53,693 nucleotides of DNA from a virus, in the IMG/VR virus record IMGVR_UViG_3300035682_001576, positions 1 through 53,693 of that record; one strand, given 5' to 3'. Position 1 is the stretch's first letter. Every line of letters starts with the position of its first letter. Both the position numbers and the translations under genes were made by a program. Under the pieces are notes generated by a model. The model was not told the origin of the DNA, searched no databases, and worked only from the letters and a program-made list of their open reading frames with translations. This document shows, piece after piece, positions 1 to 7,541 of this stretch.

Positions 1-157
1 GTTCTAGAATTTCTGAATCTCTAACAGGATTATCGTCAATTCCCCAGTCAATATTAACTCGTTTAAACTTTTGTGATAGTTGTTCCGCCAACCATTGTTG
101 AATCATAGTCTTTCCGGATCCTGCAACTCCAGATATAGTGATTGTAATTTTTTTCAT
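1..157 (-). CDS. P-loop NTPase/kinase, N-terminal part only
   Basis: The gene runs off the left edge of the window, so only the first ~52 residues are visible. They start MKKITITISGVAGSGKT: a beta strand followed by a Walker A loop (GVAGSGKT, residues 10-17) that binds nucleotide phosphate. The next stretch (QQWLAEQLSQKFKRVNI) fits the helix and second strand of a small nucleotide kinase or DnaB/AAA-type phage protein, but the specificity cannot be told. Its ATG overlaps the previous gene's TGA by 4 bases (ATGA), as do the other genes of this operon. Confidence 0.7.
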   Translation of the reverse strand, partial: MKKITITISGVAGSGKTMIQQWLAEQLSQKFKRVNIDWGIDDNPVRDSEILE

Positions 158-408
158 TCTTTAACTCCGAAACGTTTCTTCATTTCTGCAATAGCTTCAT
201 CACATCCGTGTACATATCCTCGTGAATAGTCACGGGCTGAGTCTGATATTCTAGCATCATACCATTCTTTAGCGCAGTTAATACAATCCCGAATAATCAG
301 CTCGGCGAACTTTTCTGTAAATTCTTTTGGGATATTTGCATCACTTTTATACACTGATTCATATTCATTGAATGCTTGTTCAGCAAGCTCTTGAATTCTT
401 TTGTTCAT
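154..408 (-). CDS. Small phage protein, KFAELI family
   Basis: An 84-residue soluble protein of unknown function. Residues ~32-50 (KFAELIIRDCINCAKEW) match the same stretch in the neighbouring upstream gene (KFAELIVQECANVCRD), so the two are paralogues. Small proteins with this KFAELI.xC motif are common in T4-like phages; I know no assigned function. Start and stop overlap both neighbours by ATGA, indicating translational coupling. Confidence 0.7.
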   Translation of the reverse strand: MNKRIQELAEQAFNEYESVYKSDANIPKEFTEKFAELIIRDCINCAKEWYDARISDSARDYSRGYVHGCDEAIAEMKKRFGVKE

Positions 409-641
409 TCTTCAACTCCGAAATGTTCTTTAATCTTATAACATAGTGCATAAGCCACACCTGCTTCCACTTTATCATCTTGCTCTTGAAACCAACGACC
501 GTCATCTCTACAAACATTGGCACATTCCTGAACAATCAACTCGGCAAATTTTTCCAGATTGAATTCGTTAGCAGCACCCAGCTCTCCGTCCCATGGTGGG
601 TTTGTAGACTGGTTCAATAGTTCTTTAAATTTCTCTTTCAT
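405..641 (-). CDS. Small phage protein, KFAELI family (paralogue)
   Basis: A 78-residue paralogue of the next gene downstream. I chose ATG at 641 (MKEKFKELL) rather than the in-frame ATG at 656 because 641 gives the ATGA overlap with the upstream gene's TGA that all genes in this block share. Two cysteines (ECANVC) lie in the shared motif. Function unknown. Confidence 0.65.
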   Translation of the reverse strand: MKEKFKELLNQSTNPPWDGELGAANEFNLEKFAELIVQECANVCRDDGRWFQEQDDKVEAGVAYALCYKIKEHFGVEE

Positions 642-904
642 ATTCTTTTTCCACAAGCGTGTACTTTGTCTTTCAACAGACCACTACTGTATGCAGTTCT
701 CCAACCATGTGAAGTTTCTATCCACTTTAGATTTTCAAAATCACAAATTCTACACTTGACTGGTCTAGGTTCATTATGATTATAAAATGTCTGATTGGAA
801 CGCCGGCGACTTCGGCCACTGCTCCACTCACCCTGTTCCTAATCATCACGATATTCTTCACCAAAGAATTCATCACCGTTTAAATCACCAACAAACGGAA
901 ACAT
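638..904 (-). pseudogene. Zinc-ribbon-like small gene interrupted by in-frame TAG
   Basis: Reading from the ATG at 904 gives 21 residues (MFPFVGDLNGDEFFGEEYRDD), then TAG at 839-841, then 66 more codons in the same frame to a TGA at 638-640. The second part carries CRICDFENLKWIETSHGW and a later C, a possible metal-binding CxxC. Both gene borders keep the operon's overlap logic (TAATG at the start, ATGA at the end), which says the two parts were one 88-codon gene. It is either a nonsense mutation, an assembly error or a readthrough site. Confidence 0.6.
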
Positions 905-1095
905 TACCAAGCCTCTACACCGTTGACTTCGACCGTTATTGTGGCAGTATAATCTTTCACAAATGTTCCGCACGACAAGATCAATACTGATCCAATACCA
1001 CTTACACCTTCTTGTTTAAGAGTAAACTCTTCTATTCCAAGTTCAGTAACTATGTCTTTGATCTTTTTCAGATCGTCAATTGTTAGTCTAATCAT
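904..1095 (-). CDS. Hypothetical small protein
   Basis: 63 residues, MIRLTIDDLKKIKDIV..., with a beta-rich C-terminal half. Not recognised. Its TAA overlaps the ATG of the interrupted gene that follows (TAATG), and it sits in the same minus-strand operon. Confidence 0.6.
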   Translation of the reverse strand: MIRLTIDDLKKIKDIVTELGIEEFTLKQEGVSGIGSVLILSCGTFVKDYTATITVEVNGVEAW

Positions 1096-1124
1096 TCTTC
1101 AACTCCAAATTCATCTCGTTTCAA

Positions 1125-1295
1125 TTAGAGACGAGTTACAAACTTAAGACCTAAGGCCTTGTTACGAATAACACGAAGCTCAACACCGTACTTTTTGCAA
1201 GTGCGAATTGGAATGTCGGAATTATATTCAAACAGAAAGTGACTGCCCGGCTTTGCCTTGAGCAATTTCATTGTGGTATCGCCTACTTTAATCAT
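1125..1295 (-). CDS. Hypothetical 56-residue basic protein
   Basis: A short gene with ATG at 1295 preceded by AAAAGGATATTTTT (Shine-Dalgarno AGGA). The product MIKVGDTTMKLLKAKPGSHF...KFVTRL is basic and contains no motif I recognise. It lies between the prohibitin-like gene and the 63-residue gene, same strand, short spacing. Confidence 0.55.
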   Translation of the reverse strand: MIKVGDTTMKLLKAKPGSHFLFEYNSDIPIRTCKKYGVELRVIRNKALGLKFVTRL

Positions 1296-1342
1296 AAAAA
1301 TATCCTTTTAGTGTTAATTTTGTCTATATTTGTTCGTTTATA

Positions 1343-2140
1343 TTACTTGCCAATCATCAAACCAGTCATATTGCTTGGAACAATAATGGTCTGAACTTTT
1401 CCGTTCTTAACTCCCTCAGAAATATTCAGTGCCGCTTGAGCGTTCATGTAAGCAATACTAGCAGAACTTTGATTTGTAAGTGCTGCCATACGGCGTGATT
1501 CTGCTTCGGCAGTTTTAACTTCAACTTCCTTTTGTAACAGTTCGTTCTTAGAACGTACCAATTCATTGGCACTAGCTACAACCGAATCTGCCGGAGTAAG
1601 AGCGCGAATAAGAACTTGACTTACTGTAATTGAACCAGCCAGATTTTCATCTGCCAATGTCTTGGCAATGATATCCTTCATATCTTGTTCCATTTGAGCA
1701 CGACTATCATTCATAGTCAATGCATCATACTTACGAGCGGCTTTGTATGCTGCATTTCGTGCGGCATTGAATATGTAGTTGTACATCAAGTAAGTATCGC
1801 CGTCATGGACAACGTGAAAACTACGATTCTTGCTCACATACAATTCACTAACTTGAGTGGGATTGATGTTATAGATAACAGTAACATCCATGTCTTTCAT
1901 AGTACTGTTATCTTGAGCCAAGGGAGTCATGTTGTCAATCTTAACCGATACATCACGAATTGGAAATGTAAGTACATCACCAATTAGTGTTTGATTAAAT
2001 GATCCCGGCAGCAATTCGCCTGGTTTTACCTGTTTGTCAAATCCAACACGTACACCGACTTCTCCGGTTTCAATACGAGTACATCCAACAGTGGTGGCAA
2101 TAAGAGCAGAAATAACTGCAAGTTTGAAAGTGCGATTCAT
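1343..2140 (-). CDS. Prohibitin/SPFH-domain lipoprotein
   Basis: 265 residues from ATG 2140 (AAGGAATTAT just upstream); an upstream in-frame ATG at 2200 has no ribosome site. Residues 1-20 form a lipoprotein signal ending ATTVGC (lipobox). The body (IETGEVGVRVGFDKQVKPGE..., then a long AEAESRRMAAL helix) is a band-7/prohibitin fold. Such proteins form membrane-associated oligomers that scaffold or protect other membrane proteins; in phages they are usually linked to membrane remodelling or lysis control. The exact role here is inference. Confidence 0.8.
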   Translation of the reverse strand: MNRTFKLAVISALIATTVGCTRIETGEVGVRVGFDKQVKPGELLPGSFNQTLIGDVLTFPIRDVSVKIDNMTPLAQDNSTMKDMDVTVIYNINPTQVSELYVSKNRSFHVVHDGDTYLMYNYIFNAARNAAYKAARKYDALTMNDSRAQMEQDMKDIIAKTLADENLAGSITVSQVLIRALTPADSVVASANELVRSKNELLQKEVEVKTAEAESRRMAALTNQSSASIAYMNAQAALNISEGVKNGKVQTIIVPSNMTGLMIGK

Positions 2141-2148
2141 ATAATTCC

Positions 2149-2325
2149 TTAAAATAAAATAACAAAAGTGGTTAATACTACAATAGATAGCGCAGAACAT
2201 ACTGCGCTAATTGTTAAAAGTTTAGTCAATTTCCATGCTTTCTTTTTAGTAATTACTCTAATCCCGCCAATGCCGTAATAGAAAAAACAAAATAATACGG
2301 CAAAGGCTAATAATTATTTAATCAT
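2149..2325 (-). pseudogene. Small membrane protein interrupted by TAA at codon 4
   Basis: An ATG overlaps the NAMPT stop (ATGA at 2322-2325) and gives M-I-K followed by TAA (2314-2316). The same frame then continues for 54 hydrophobic codons (LLAFAVLFCFFYYGIGG... and a second segment ending TFVILF) to TAA at 2149. Two membrane segments separated by a Lys-rich loop look like a real small membrane protein. It is either disabled by an early stop or uses an unusual start after it; no AUG/GUG/UUG is suitably placed. Confidence 0.5.
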
Positions 2326-3818
2326 TCTGCCGACACTCTGGCACGAATCGTTTCAATTGAATCATTGACAAGAATTTCACCATTTAGAAACACAGTCTTC
2401 AATTCACCGTTACGTTCACCTTCTACTGTAACACCATCAACTAAGATGTAATCACCTGATAGTGGGCTACGATGTACACATAACAAACCCTTGGCTGATT
2501 TCTTAGTACCAGAATCAGTTTTTGGATCTTTGAAAATCGCTACACCTTCACCATTAGTAACACGATGAGTAGCCTTCATGGCAAACCCAAGAGAGTCACG
2601 AGTGGCAAATTGATACGTGTACGAACCAATTCCAAATACAATGTTATCACTAGCGAAACCTTTAGCGGTCAATTTGACCAAGATAGCCTCACAACGTAAA
2701 ACTGTAATACTGTCACCGTAGATAAGACCAACACGTTGATTCAGTGTTTTGTAACCTTTGTCGTTAACTGTACCACCAAAGATTTCCCACAAACATTCAA
2801 CTGCCCCTTTGTGTTCAGGTGAACCCACTGGTGCATCAGGATCACCAGTAATAATTTTAACTGGATCACCCGAATCAGGACGAAACACAACTTTAGCCAA
2901 ACCAAGTGAATCTGGGACACGATTCAAAATATCGTCTTTAAGAATAGTGGCGTATGTAGTAATCACTTGGAAAAAGTCGTATGTATCTGATACAAGCGAA
3001 ACAACTCCACTTGGGTACTTACTCAAAATGTAGCGATACGTATCCAACTCAGCATCACGGCTTGAAGAACTCATTACGCTATGTTCTGAGGCAGGCACCG
3101 AACCACCAACAAAAGTTGATTTACCATTGTAGTAGTCGTTAATGTACTTTACTGCCGACAGTACATCAGTTCCAGTAAAACTTAGTAAGTGACCAGCGCC
3201 AGATTTGGCACCATCGGCAATACCTGACATTCCTCTCATAGAGAAGTCATGACCTTGCCATGTAACAAACTCTTTGCTTCCGCCAGTAAGATCAGCGTAT
3301 GAGTCGATAATTTTACGATATACACGAGCCATAGTGGCACTAGTTGAAGACTTCCACAATTCACTTGACAACCAAGTTTCTAGAAAGTTAGGCAACCAAA
3401 ATGCAGATGCAACTGTGTTAGTAACAGTTAATACTGGCACACCAATTGGTACTCGTGATCCTTCTGGCAGAGATTTAATTTCAAGTGGCAAATATCCAAT
3501 ACGATGTAATTCACGAATACGTTCGATATTGAAGCCGTTGGGTCCGACAAATGGAGCTACAAGTTCAAGAAACTCGGAACAAACTTCATCTTCTGGCAAA
3601 TCGAAAAATGTTTCTCGCCAAACTGCATTGAGTTCATGTAAGAAACCTTGTAAACCAAACCAAACAATTTTCTTGTCGGCTTTGTATTCATCAGGCACAT
3701 TGAAATGTGACATTGAACGTGGAGTAAAGTTTGAGTAAACTTTAGTAGTGCCTTCAGGGTACATTTCCCCGTGACCTAATTTGTAGGAATCCATTGAAGT
3801 AAGAGCGGTGATTTTCAT
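2322..3818 (-). CDS. nadV: Nicotinamide phosphoribosyltransferase (NAMPT)
   Basis: 498 residues, full length. The enzyme joins nicotinamide and PRPP to make NMN, the limiting step of NAD salvage. Visible family signatures: DSYKLGHGEMYPEGTT (10-25), DFSMRGMSG (191-199), SVPASEHS with the catalytic-type His 246, and VFRPDSGDP with Asp 315, matching human NAMPT His247/Asp313. AAGGAAAAG precedes the ATG and a perfect sigma70 promoter lies at 3850-3878. The neighbour Prs supplies PRPP. Phage NAMPT-Prs pairs are known from large phages (e.g. vibriophage KVP40) and can replenish NAD, including after host NAD-depleting defences. Confidence 0.95.
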   Translation of the reverse strand: MKITALTSMDSYKLGHGEMYPEGTTKVYSNFTPRSMSHFNVPDEYKADKKIVWFGLQGFLHELNAVWRETFFDLPEDEVCSEFLELVAPFVGPNGFNIERIRELHRIGYLPLEIKSLPEGSRVPIGVPVLTVTNTVASAFWLPNFLETWLSSELWKSSTSATMARVYRKIIDSYADLTGGSKEFVTWQGHDFSMRGMSGIADGAKSGAGHLLSFTGTDVLSAVKYINDYYNGKSTFVGGSVPASEHSVMSSSSRDAELDTYRYILSKYPSGVVSLVSDTYDFFQVITTYATILKDDILNRVPDSLGLAKVVFRPDSGDPVKIITGDPDAPVGSPEHKGAVECLWEIFGGTVNDKGYKTLNQRVGLIYGDSITVLRCEAILVKLTAKGFASDNIVFGIGSYTYQFATRDSLGFAMKATHRVTNGEGVAIFKDPKTDSGTKKSAKGLLCVHRSPLSGDYILVDGVTVEGERNGELKTVFLNGEILVNDSIETIRARVSAE

Positions 3819-3849
3819 TTTCTTTTCCTTTTCTTTAGTCTATGTAAAT

Positions 3850-3878
3850 ATTATATCAAAATACTGATTTATTGTCAA
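3850..3878 (-). promoter_or_regulatory. sigma70 promoter of the NAMPT gene
   Basis: TTGACA (3873-3878), 17-bp spacer, TATAAT (3850-3855): both hexamers match consensus. The transcribed leader holds the ATAGACTAAAGAAAAGGA-type sequence found after many early promoters in this window. Confidence 0.85.
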
Positions 3879-3884
3879 GTTTTA

Positions 3885-4697
3885 TCACATTGAGTGATTA
3901 AATGAGTCTAAATCAACGTTATTAATGTTGTTCATTGTGTGAATTTCATCAAAATCCTCAAGAAACACATCCAGACCTTTAGAGAAGATTCCGTGAGTAA
4001 CACACAGTACTAAGGTACCTTTAAACCCGCTATCACGAATTACTTTTGCCAATTCTATAAATGTTCGTCCACCGTCACAAATATCGTCAACGATAACAAC
4101 TCGTTCAAATCCAGAAAGTTTGGATCCATCAACTTCTGTCTTGACAATATGACCCGTAGCCACGTCGCGAATTTTCTTGGCTTCAACTACAGATTGACCA
4201 GTAGCCTCTGCCACTTTGTAAATTTTCTTGAGGGCGCCGGCATCAGGCGATACAATAACGGTTGTTTCTGATTTTGTCATGTCACGAATGGATTCAGCCC
4301 ACAAGTCGGCTTGTGTAACATTATGAAATACACCGGCTGGGAACATTGCGCCAGCTACATCACTGTGAATATCCCAAGTGGTAACTTTACTAAAATTACA
4401 CATTTTGATCATATCAATCGCAACTTGAAGTCCGAATGATTCGCCACTAGTCATAACACGATCTTGCCGACTAAATGGGAAATATGGAACAGACAGATTA
4501 ATGCCAATTTCTGGCCCATACATGTGTTTGAGTGCATTTACCGCCAACATCATATCCACCAAATCATCTGAACTCTTGAAATCCATACGCATTTGAATTG
4601 GCATACAATTTGTTTGCCCATCTGGTGTCAATTTTACTGAACGTTCCCCACCGGGAAATGTCCAGAATTTGTCGTCAAAACCTTGTACTGTGATCAT
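3885..4697 (-). CDS. prs: Ribose-phosphate pyrophosphokinase (PRPP synthetase)
   Basis: 270 residues, shorter than the ~315 of bacterial Prs but with the working parts: flexible-loop motif PYFPFSRQDR (71-80), PDAGA (151-155) and the PRPP-binding loop VIVDDICDGGRT (201-212). It transfers pyrophosphate from ATP to ribose-5-phosphate, giving the PRPP used by the NAMPT encoded next. It has its own consensus promoter 29 bp upstream, so the two genes are separately controlled but adjacent. Confidence 0.93.
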   Translation of the reverse strand: MITVQGFDDKFWTFPGGERSVKLTPDGQTNCMPIQMRMDFKSSDDLVDMMLAVNALKHMYGPEIGINLSVPYFPFSRQDRVMTSGESFGLQVAIDMIKMCNFSKVTTWDIHSDVAGAMFPAGVFHNVTQADLWAESIRDMTKSETTVIVSPDAGALKKIYKVAEATGQSVVEAKKIRDVATGHIVKTEVDGSKLSGFERVVIVDDICDGGRTFIELAKVIRDSGFKGTLVLCVTHGIFSKGLDVFLEDFDEIHTMNNINNVDLDSFNHSM

Positions 4698-4725
4698 AAT
4701 TTTCTCTTTTTTCAGTTTATAATAT

Positions 4726-4754
4726 ATTATACAGAATTATCAATTTAGTGTCAA
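4726..4754 (-). promoter_or_regulatory. sigma70 promoter of prs
   Basis: TTGACA (4749-4754), 17-bp spacer, TATAAT (4726-4731), directly upstream of the prs ATG at 4697. Confidence 0.85.
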
Positions 4755-4764
4755 GTGTTTTTTA

Positions 4765-5085
4765 TTAGAATGTATTCAATTTTGGATTAAATTCACGAAT
4801 CAATTCACGTTCACGACTATGAGCCGCTAAACGACCACGTACACTTTCAACAAATCCATAAGTAAAAGATTTTGATCCATGTTTACGAATTGATTCAGAT
4901 AATGCCCAACCCTTGTCTTCAGCCAAAGCACGTTGTACGTGTTTTTGAATACGGCGATGAAGTGTCTTTTTAATTCCGCCCACATTCTTAACAGTGATTC
5001 CGATATATTGATCACCTGTCACTATGTTATTAATAACATAGATTAAGTGAGTACAATCGTTTCTCCGTTTTCTTGTGACCGTCAT
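4765..5085 (-). CDS. GIY-YIG family nuclease
   Basis: 106 residues from ATG 5085. The core reads HLIYVINNIVTGDQYIGITV, the YVI...YIG strand pair of the GIY-YIG fold, followed by LHRRIQKHVQRA and, near the end, HSRERELIREFNPKLN, where the conserved Arg and Glu and the terminal NP(K)LN are expected. Homing and group-I-associated nucleases share this fold. I placed the start at MTVTRKRR, 7 nt after the previous gene's stop; the longer reading into that gene is unlikely. Confidence 0.75.
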   Translation of the reverse strand: MTVTRKRRNDCTHLIYVINNIVTGDQYIGITVKNVGGIKKTLHRRIQKHVQRALAEDKGWALSESIRKHGSKSFTYGFVESVRGRLAAHSRERELIREFNPKLNTF

Positions 5086-5089
5086 ATTA

Positions 5090-5278
5090 TTAAAAGTCTC
5101 CGGCAAAGTAATCAACAGGCAATCCATACTTAGTACAAACCTCATCACGACTTAATACAACGCCGTCATGTTCAGACATCCAACGAATGGCTAATGGGCG
5201 AGTCATTAACCCCCACTCTATCAAATGAGCAATACTGTCTTCAAACATCTTAACAGCTTGAGTTTCTTTTGTAGTCAT
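5090..5278 (-). CDS. Hypothetical small protein
   Basis: 62 residues, MTTKETQAVKMFEDSI..., preceded by GGAGTAGTCA. Soluble, slightly acidic, no recognised motif. It starts 3 nt after the stop of the 70-residue gene upstream, in the same operon. Confidence 0.6.
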   Translation of the reverse strand: MTTKETQAVKMFEDSIAHLIEWGLMTRPLAIRWMSEHDGVVLSRDEVCTKYGLPVDYFAGDF

Positions 5279-5281
5279 TGA

Positions 5282-5494
5282 CTACTCCTTAGTGTTAAAA
5301 GGATTTGTGACGTAACGAATGCCATTGCCATCATACAGACCACTTAAGTCCATCTTGGCATATATCTCTTGTAGTGGCCGACAGTATAGTAACAACTCAA
5401 TGTCAGTAATCAACCCAGTGTTGTACTGATTGATAACACTCAAGAGCTCTTTGTGAAGTACTTCAATGTGAGTGGGCTTTCTTACTTTAGTCAT
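5282..5494 (-). CDS. Hypothetical protein, tandem paralogue A
   Basis: 70 residues. The segment ELLSVINQYNTGLITDIELLLYC and the C-terminal PFNTKE match the neighbouring gene (ELMSVVSQYSTGLLTDIELLQCC ... PFNTKE). The intergenic sequence after both stops (TAAGGAGTAGTCAATGAC) is also repeated, so this is a recent tandem duplication. Function unknown. Confidence 0.65.
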   Translation of the reverse strand: MTKVRKPTHIEVLHKELLSVINQYNTGLITDIELLLYCRPLQEIYAKMDLSGLYDGNGIRYVTNPFNTKE

Positions 5495-5497
5495 TGA

Positions 5498-5731
5498 CTA
5501 CTCCTTAGTGTTAAAGGGCGAGTAATTCTTAGGGTAACGTAACCCAGTGTTTGGGTCACACAACTCACTCAAATCAATTGAGGCATACAACTCTTTCAAC
5601 TTGTCACAACACTGAAGTAACTCAATGTCAGTAAGTAACCCAGTTGAGTACTGACTCACTACACTCATGAGCTCTTTATTAAGCTCTACGTTGTTGTACT
5701 GTTTCAAGTCCTTCTCCGTTTCATTAACCAT
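5498..5731 (-). CDS. Hypothetical protein, tandem paralogue B
   Basis: 77 residues from ATG 5731 (MVNETEKDLKQYNNVELNKE), a paralogue of the next gene downstream. A longer frame starting at 5800 would run through the promoter. TATAAT (5738-5743) ends only 6 nt before this ATG, so the mRNA would be leaderless or nearly so. Confidence 0.65.
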   Translation of the reverse strand: MVNETEKDLKQYNNVELNKELMSVVSQYSTGLLTDIELLQCCDKLKELYASIDLSELCDPNTGLRYPKNYSPFNTKE

Positions 5732-5737
5732 ACATCT

Positions 5738-5766
5738 ATTATAGGGTATATCTGATATAATGTCTA
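5738..5766 (-). promoter_or_regulatory. sigma70 promoter, likely leaderless transcript
   Basis: TAGACA (5761-5766), 17-bp spacer, TATAAT (5738-5743). The expected start point falls on or next to the ATG at 5729-5731. A degenerate copy of the GTTGTA-TACAAC palindrome lies upstream at 5783-5798. Confidence 0.6.
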
Positions 5767-5807
5767 CTAAAATCTTCTTAATGTTGCATAAAAACAACAC
5801 ATTTTAT

Positions 5808-5837
5808 AGCGTTTTTGAGCGTTTTTTTAGCGTTTTT
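5808..5837. repeat. Three direct copies of AGCGTTTTT
   Basis: AGCGTTTTT occurs at 5808-5816, 5818-5826 and 5829-5837, that is at 10- and 11-bp steps, one helical turn each. It lies between the 77-residue gene's promoter and the small membrane protein gene. Phased A/T tracts of this kind bend DNA or bind a repeat-recognising protein. Confidence 0.6.
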
Positions 5838-5881
5838 GATACTAGATGACATGAAATCAAAACAAATGGCTTAGGGAGCGG

Positions 5882-6106
5882 CTAAACCAGTCTGATAATC
5901 AAACCATGAGCGTAAATTAACATCATAACCACATTGACCGCTAAGATACTATACTCACGAATTCTTAGTGACCAAATGATCCAAAATACACTTCCAGCGT
6001 TTAGCAAATATATATTAAGTGGGTCAATTTTATAGCTAATAGCTAACGCTCCCAAGATGGTTAAAATCGTGGCAGTCCATTTTAAAAAGTTGTTTAATTT
6101 TATCAT
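5882..6106 (-). CDS. Small integral membrane protein
   Basis: 74 residues with three hydrophobic segments (WTATILTILGALAISY, IYLLNAGSVFWIIWSL, ILAVNVVMMLIYAHGLII). It resembles small membrane proteins of T4-like cyanophages that carry an LNKFLKW start and an LN.GS..W.IW core; no function is established. It has its own consensus promoter. Confidence 0.65.
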   Translation of the reverse strand: MIKLNNFLKWTATILTILGALAISYKIDPLNIYLLNAGSVFWIIWSLRIREYSILAVNVVMMLIYAHGLIIRLV

Positions 6107-6112
6107 AGACTG

Positions 6113-6141
6113 ATTATATTATAAACTAGATTTATTGTCAA
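6113..6141 (-). promoter_or_regulatory. sigma70 promoter of the 74-residue membrane protein
   Basis: TTGACA (6136-6141), 17-bp spacer, TATAAT (6113-6118); the ATG is 7 nt further at 6106, again allowing almost no leader. Confidence 0.8.
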
Positions 6142-6209
6142 GTAAATTTAAGTGACAATATATTATAGTTATTTTTTATATCACTATCATAAGTAAATAA
6201 TAGTTCATT

Positions 6210-6217
6210 GATAAATA
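6210..6217 (+). promoter_or_regulatory. T4-type late promoter, 5 nt before ATG
   Basis: GATAAATA followed by exactly 5 nt and ATG 6223. In T4 late promoters the octamer occupies about -13 to -6, so transcription would start at the A of the ATG. Confidence 0.6.
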
Positions 6218-6222
6218 AAAAT

Positions 6223-6972
6223 ATGATTACTATACACGATTTATATACAGATCATTTATTATTATTATCGGCGAAACAATCTAATAAAAATTGGGCAGAA
6301 TCCGACTCAGAATCATTATATAAAGAAAATCTTAAAACACAATCGGAAGATTGGTATTATCGAACACATTCAATTACATATAAACACAACTCGAACAAAT
6401 ACAGATGTGCTGAATGGAATGATATAACTTGGAGTAATAGTTGGATTGTATTAGGATGTTCTAGTGTAGAAGGTATTGGTCTGGATGAATCTGACGTATT
6501 ATCTACCAGACTTTCTGAACTATTAGATAGTCCTGTAATAAATTTAGGTGTAGGCGGAACTGGAGCAGATGTTACATTGTTTAATAGTATACGATTAATT
6601 GATAAAAATATAAGACCAAAAGGAGTAATTATAATAAATGGCGATTTTACATTAACTCGGCTTTCATTATTTACATCGACAGGATCAATAGCCATTGGAA
6701 ATTGGAGTTTTGATAAAAAAATAAATCAAGGAAAATTTTCAAATTTGTATTCATTATGGACCAATGAAGCAGGACACGCAGAAACATATTCTTATATGTG
6801 TCTTAGAGGAGCAATTTCCATGTGGAAGACTGAAAACATACCAACATTTTATTTCAATATTGAACGAGATTTACCTAAAAAAAGTGACTTAGCAAGAGAT
6901 TTGTCACATTGGGGTAGAGAAACAATAAAATTGTGGGCAAAGTCTATTGTAAACACAATTATAATTCAGTAG
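6223..6972 (+). CDS. SGNH/GDSL-like hydrolase-fold protein
   Basis: 249 residues. WIVLGCSSVEGIGLDESDVLS followed by VINLGVGGTGADV and GVIIINGDFTLT are the blocks of an SGNH fold: nucleophile Ser in GCSS, the GxGGxGxD oxyanion-hole block and a later strand. The protein is related in these blocks to the gene at 12114-12833. SGNH enzymes remove or transfer acyl groups on sugars and lipids; the substrate is unknown. I start at ATG 6223 because a TTG start at 6208 would lie inside the late promoter. Confidence 0.65.
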   Translation: MITIHDLYTDHLLLLSAKQSNKNWAESDSESLYKENLKTQSEDWYYRTHSITYKHNSNKYRCAEWNDITWSNSWIVLGCSSVEGIGLDESDVLSTRLSELLDSPVINLGVGGTGADVTLFNSIRLIDKNIRPKGVIIINGDFTLTRLSLFTSTGSIAIGNWSFDKKINQGKFSNLYSLWTNEAGHAETYSYMCLRGAISMWKTENIPTFYFNIERDLPKKSDLARDLSHWGRETIKLWAKSIVNTIIIQ

Positions 6973-7000
6973 ATATTTTTAAATTGATCTATTATAAATA

Positions 7001-7031
7001 CAAAAAGCCCCAAACCGTTAGGAATGGGGCT
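7001..7031 (-). terminator. Rho-independent terminator
   Basis: On the minus strand AGCCCC (7031-7026) pairs with GGGGCT (7011-7006) across a 14-nt loop, followed by TTTTTG. It ends transcription after the 163-residue gene and separates it from the plus-strand SGNH gene. Confidence 0.8.
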
Positions 7032-7043
7032 ATAAGTAATTCA

Positions 7044-7535
7044 TTAGGCTACCATTTGACGTTGATATTCGGTCAATGATTTGAATCTATCAGCCGCATA
7101 ACTGGCAGCAAATGCACGTGGTTTAACCAATGGTATAACTCCACACATGCCTTTGATATATCCCATAGCTTCGTTTACTACGATACTACTATTATGAAGT
7201 TCATTTGGATTAATATCTAAGTGAACTTCAATGTCATGTGCCACAACTTTACTCAATGTAAGATACAAATCCGCAATTTTATAAACTTCTGTCATTAGAC
7301 GCATACGTGGTTTATTAGATTGTTGATCATAGTCACGTTCTCTATTAACGGCACCAAAAATCTTACATCCGTTATTGCCATTAACGTGTACTACAACTGC
7401 GGTAATATAGTCGGCATACCAGACATTATTCAATTGAAATCGTTCACTATCACAACCAATATAAATCTTGGTGTCAGTGTCACAAGTTTCCAGAAATGCT
7501 ACTACTTCGTCTATATCTATTTGTTTCTTATACAT
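7044..7535 (-). CDS. RNase H-like protein (YkuK/DUF458 type)
   Basis: 163 residues. IYIGCDSERF, an acidic residue on the first strand, then ADYITAVVVH, and later HLDINPNELHNSSIVVNEAMGYIKG match the predicted RNase H-fold family of Bacillus YkuK (DUF458). KPRAFAASYAADRF forms the last conserved block. The family is predicted to cut or bind nucleic acid; no substrate is known. It is followed by a strong terminator and sits downstream of the omega-like gene. Confidence 0.7.
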   Translation of the reverse strand: MYKKQIDIDEVVAFLETCDTDTKIYIGCDSERFQLNNVWYADYITAVVVHVNGNNGCKIFGAVNRERDYDQQSNKPRMRLMTEVYKIADLYLTLSKVVAHDIEVHLDINPNELHNSSIVVNEAMGYIKGMCGVIPLVKPRAFAASYAADRFKSLTEYQRQMVA

Positions 7536-7541
7536 GATACT

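Noticed and set aside
6993-7000. TATAAATA late promoter on the plus strand.
   Set aside because: It is followed at once by a terminator hairpin and minus-strand genes; no plus-strand gene to serve.
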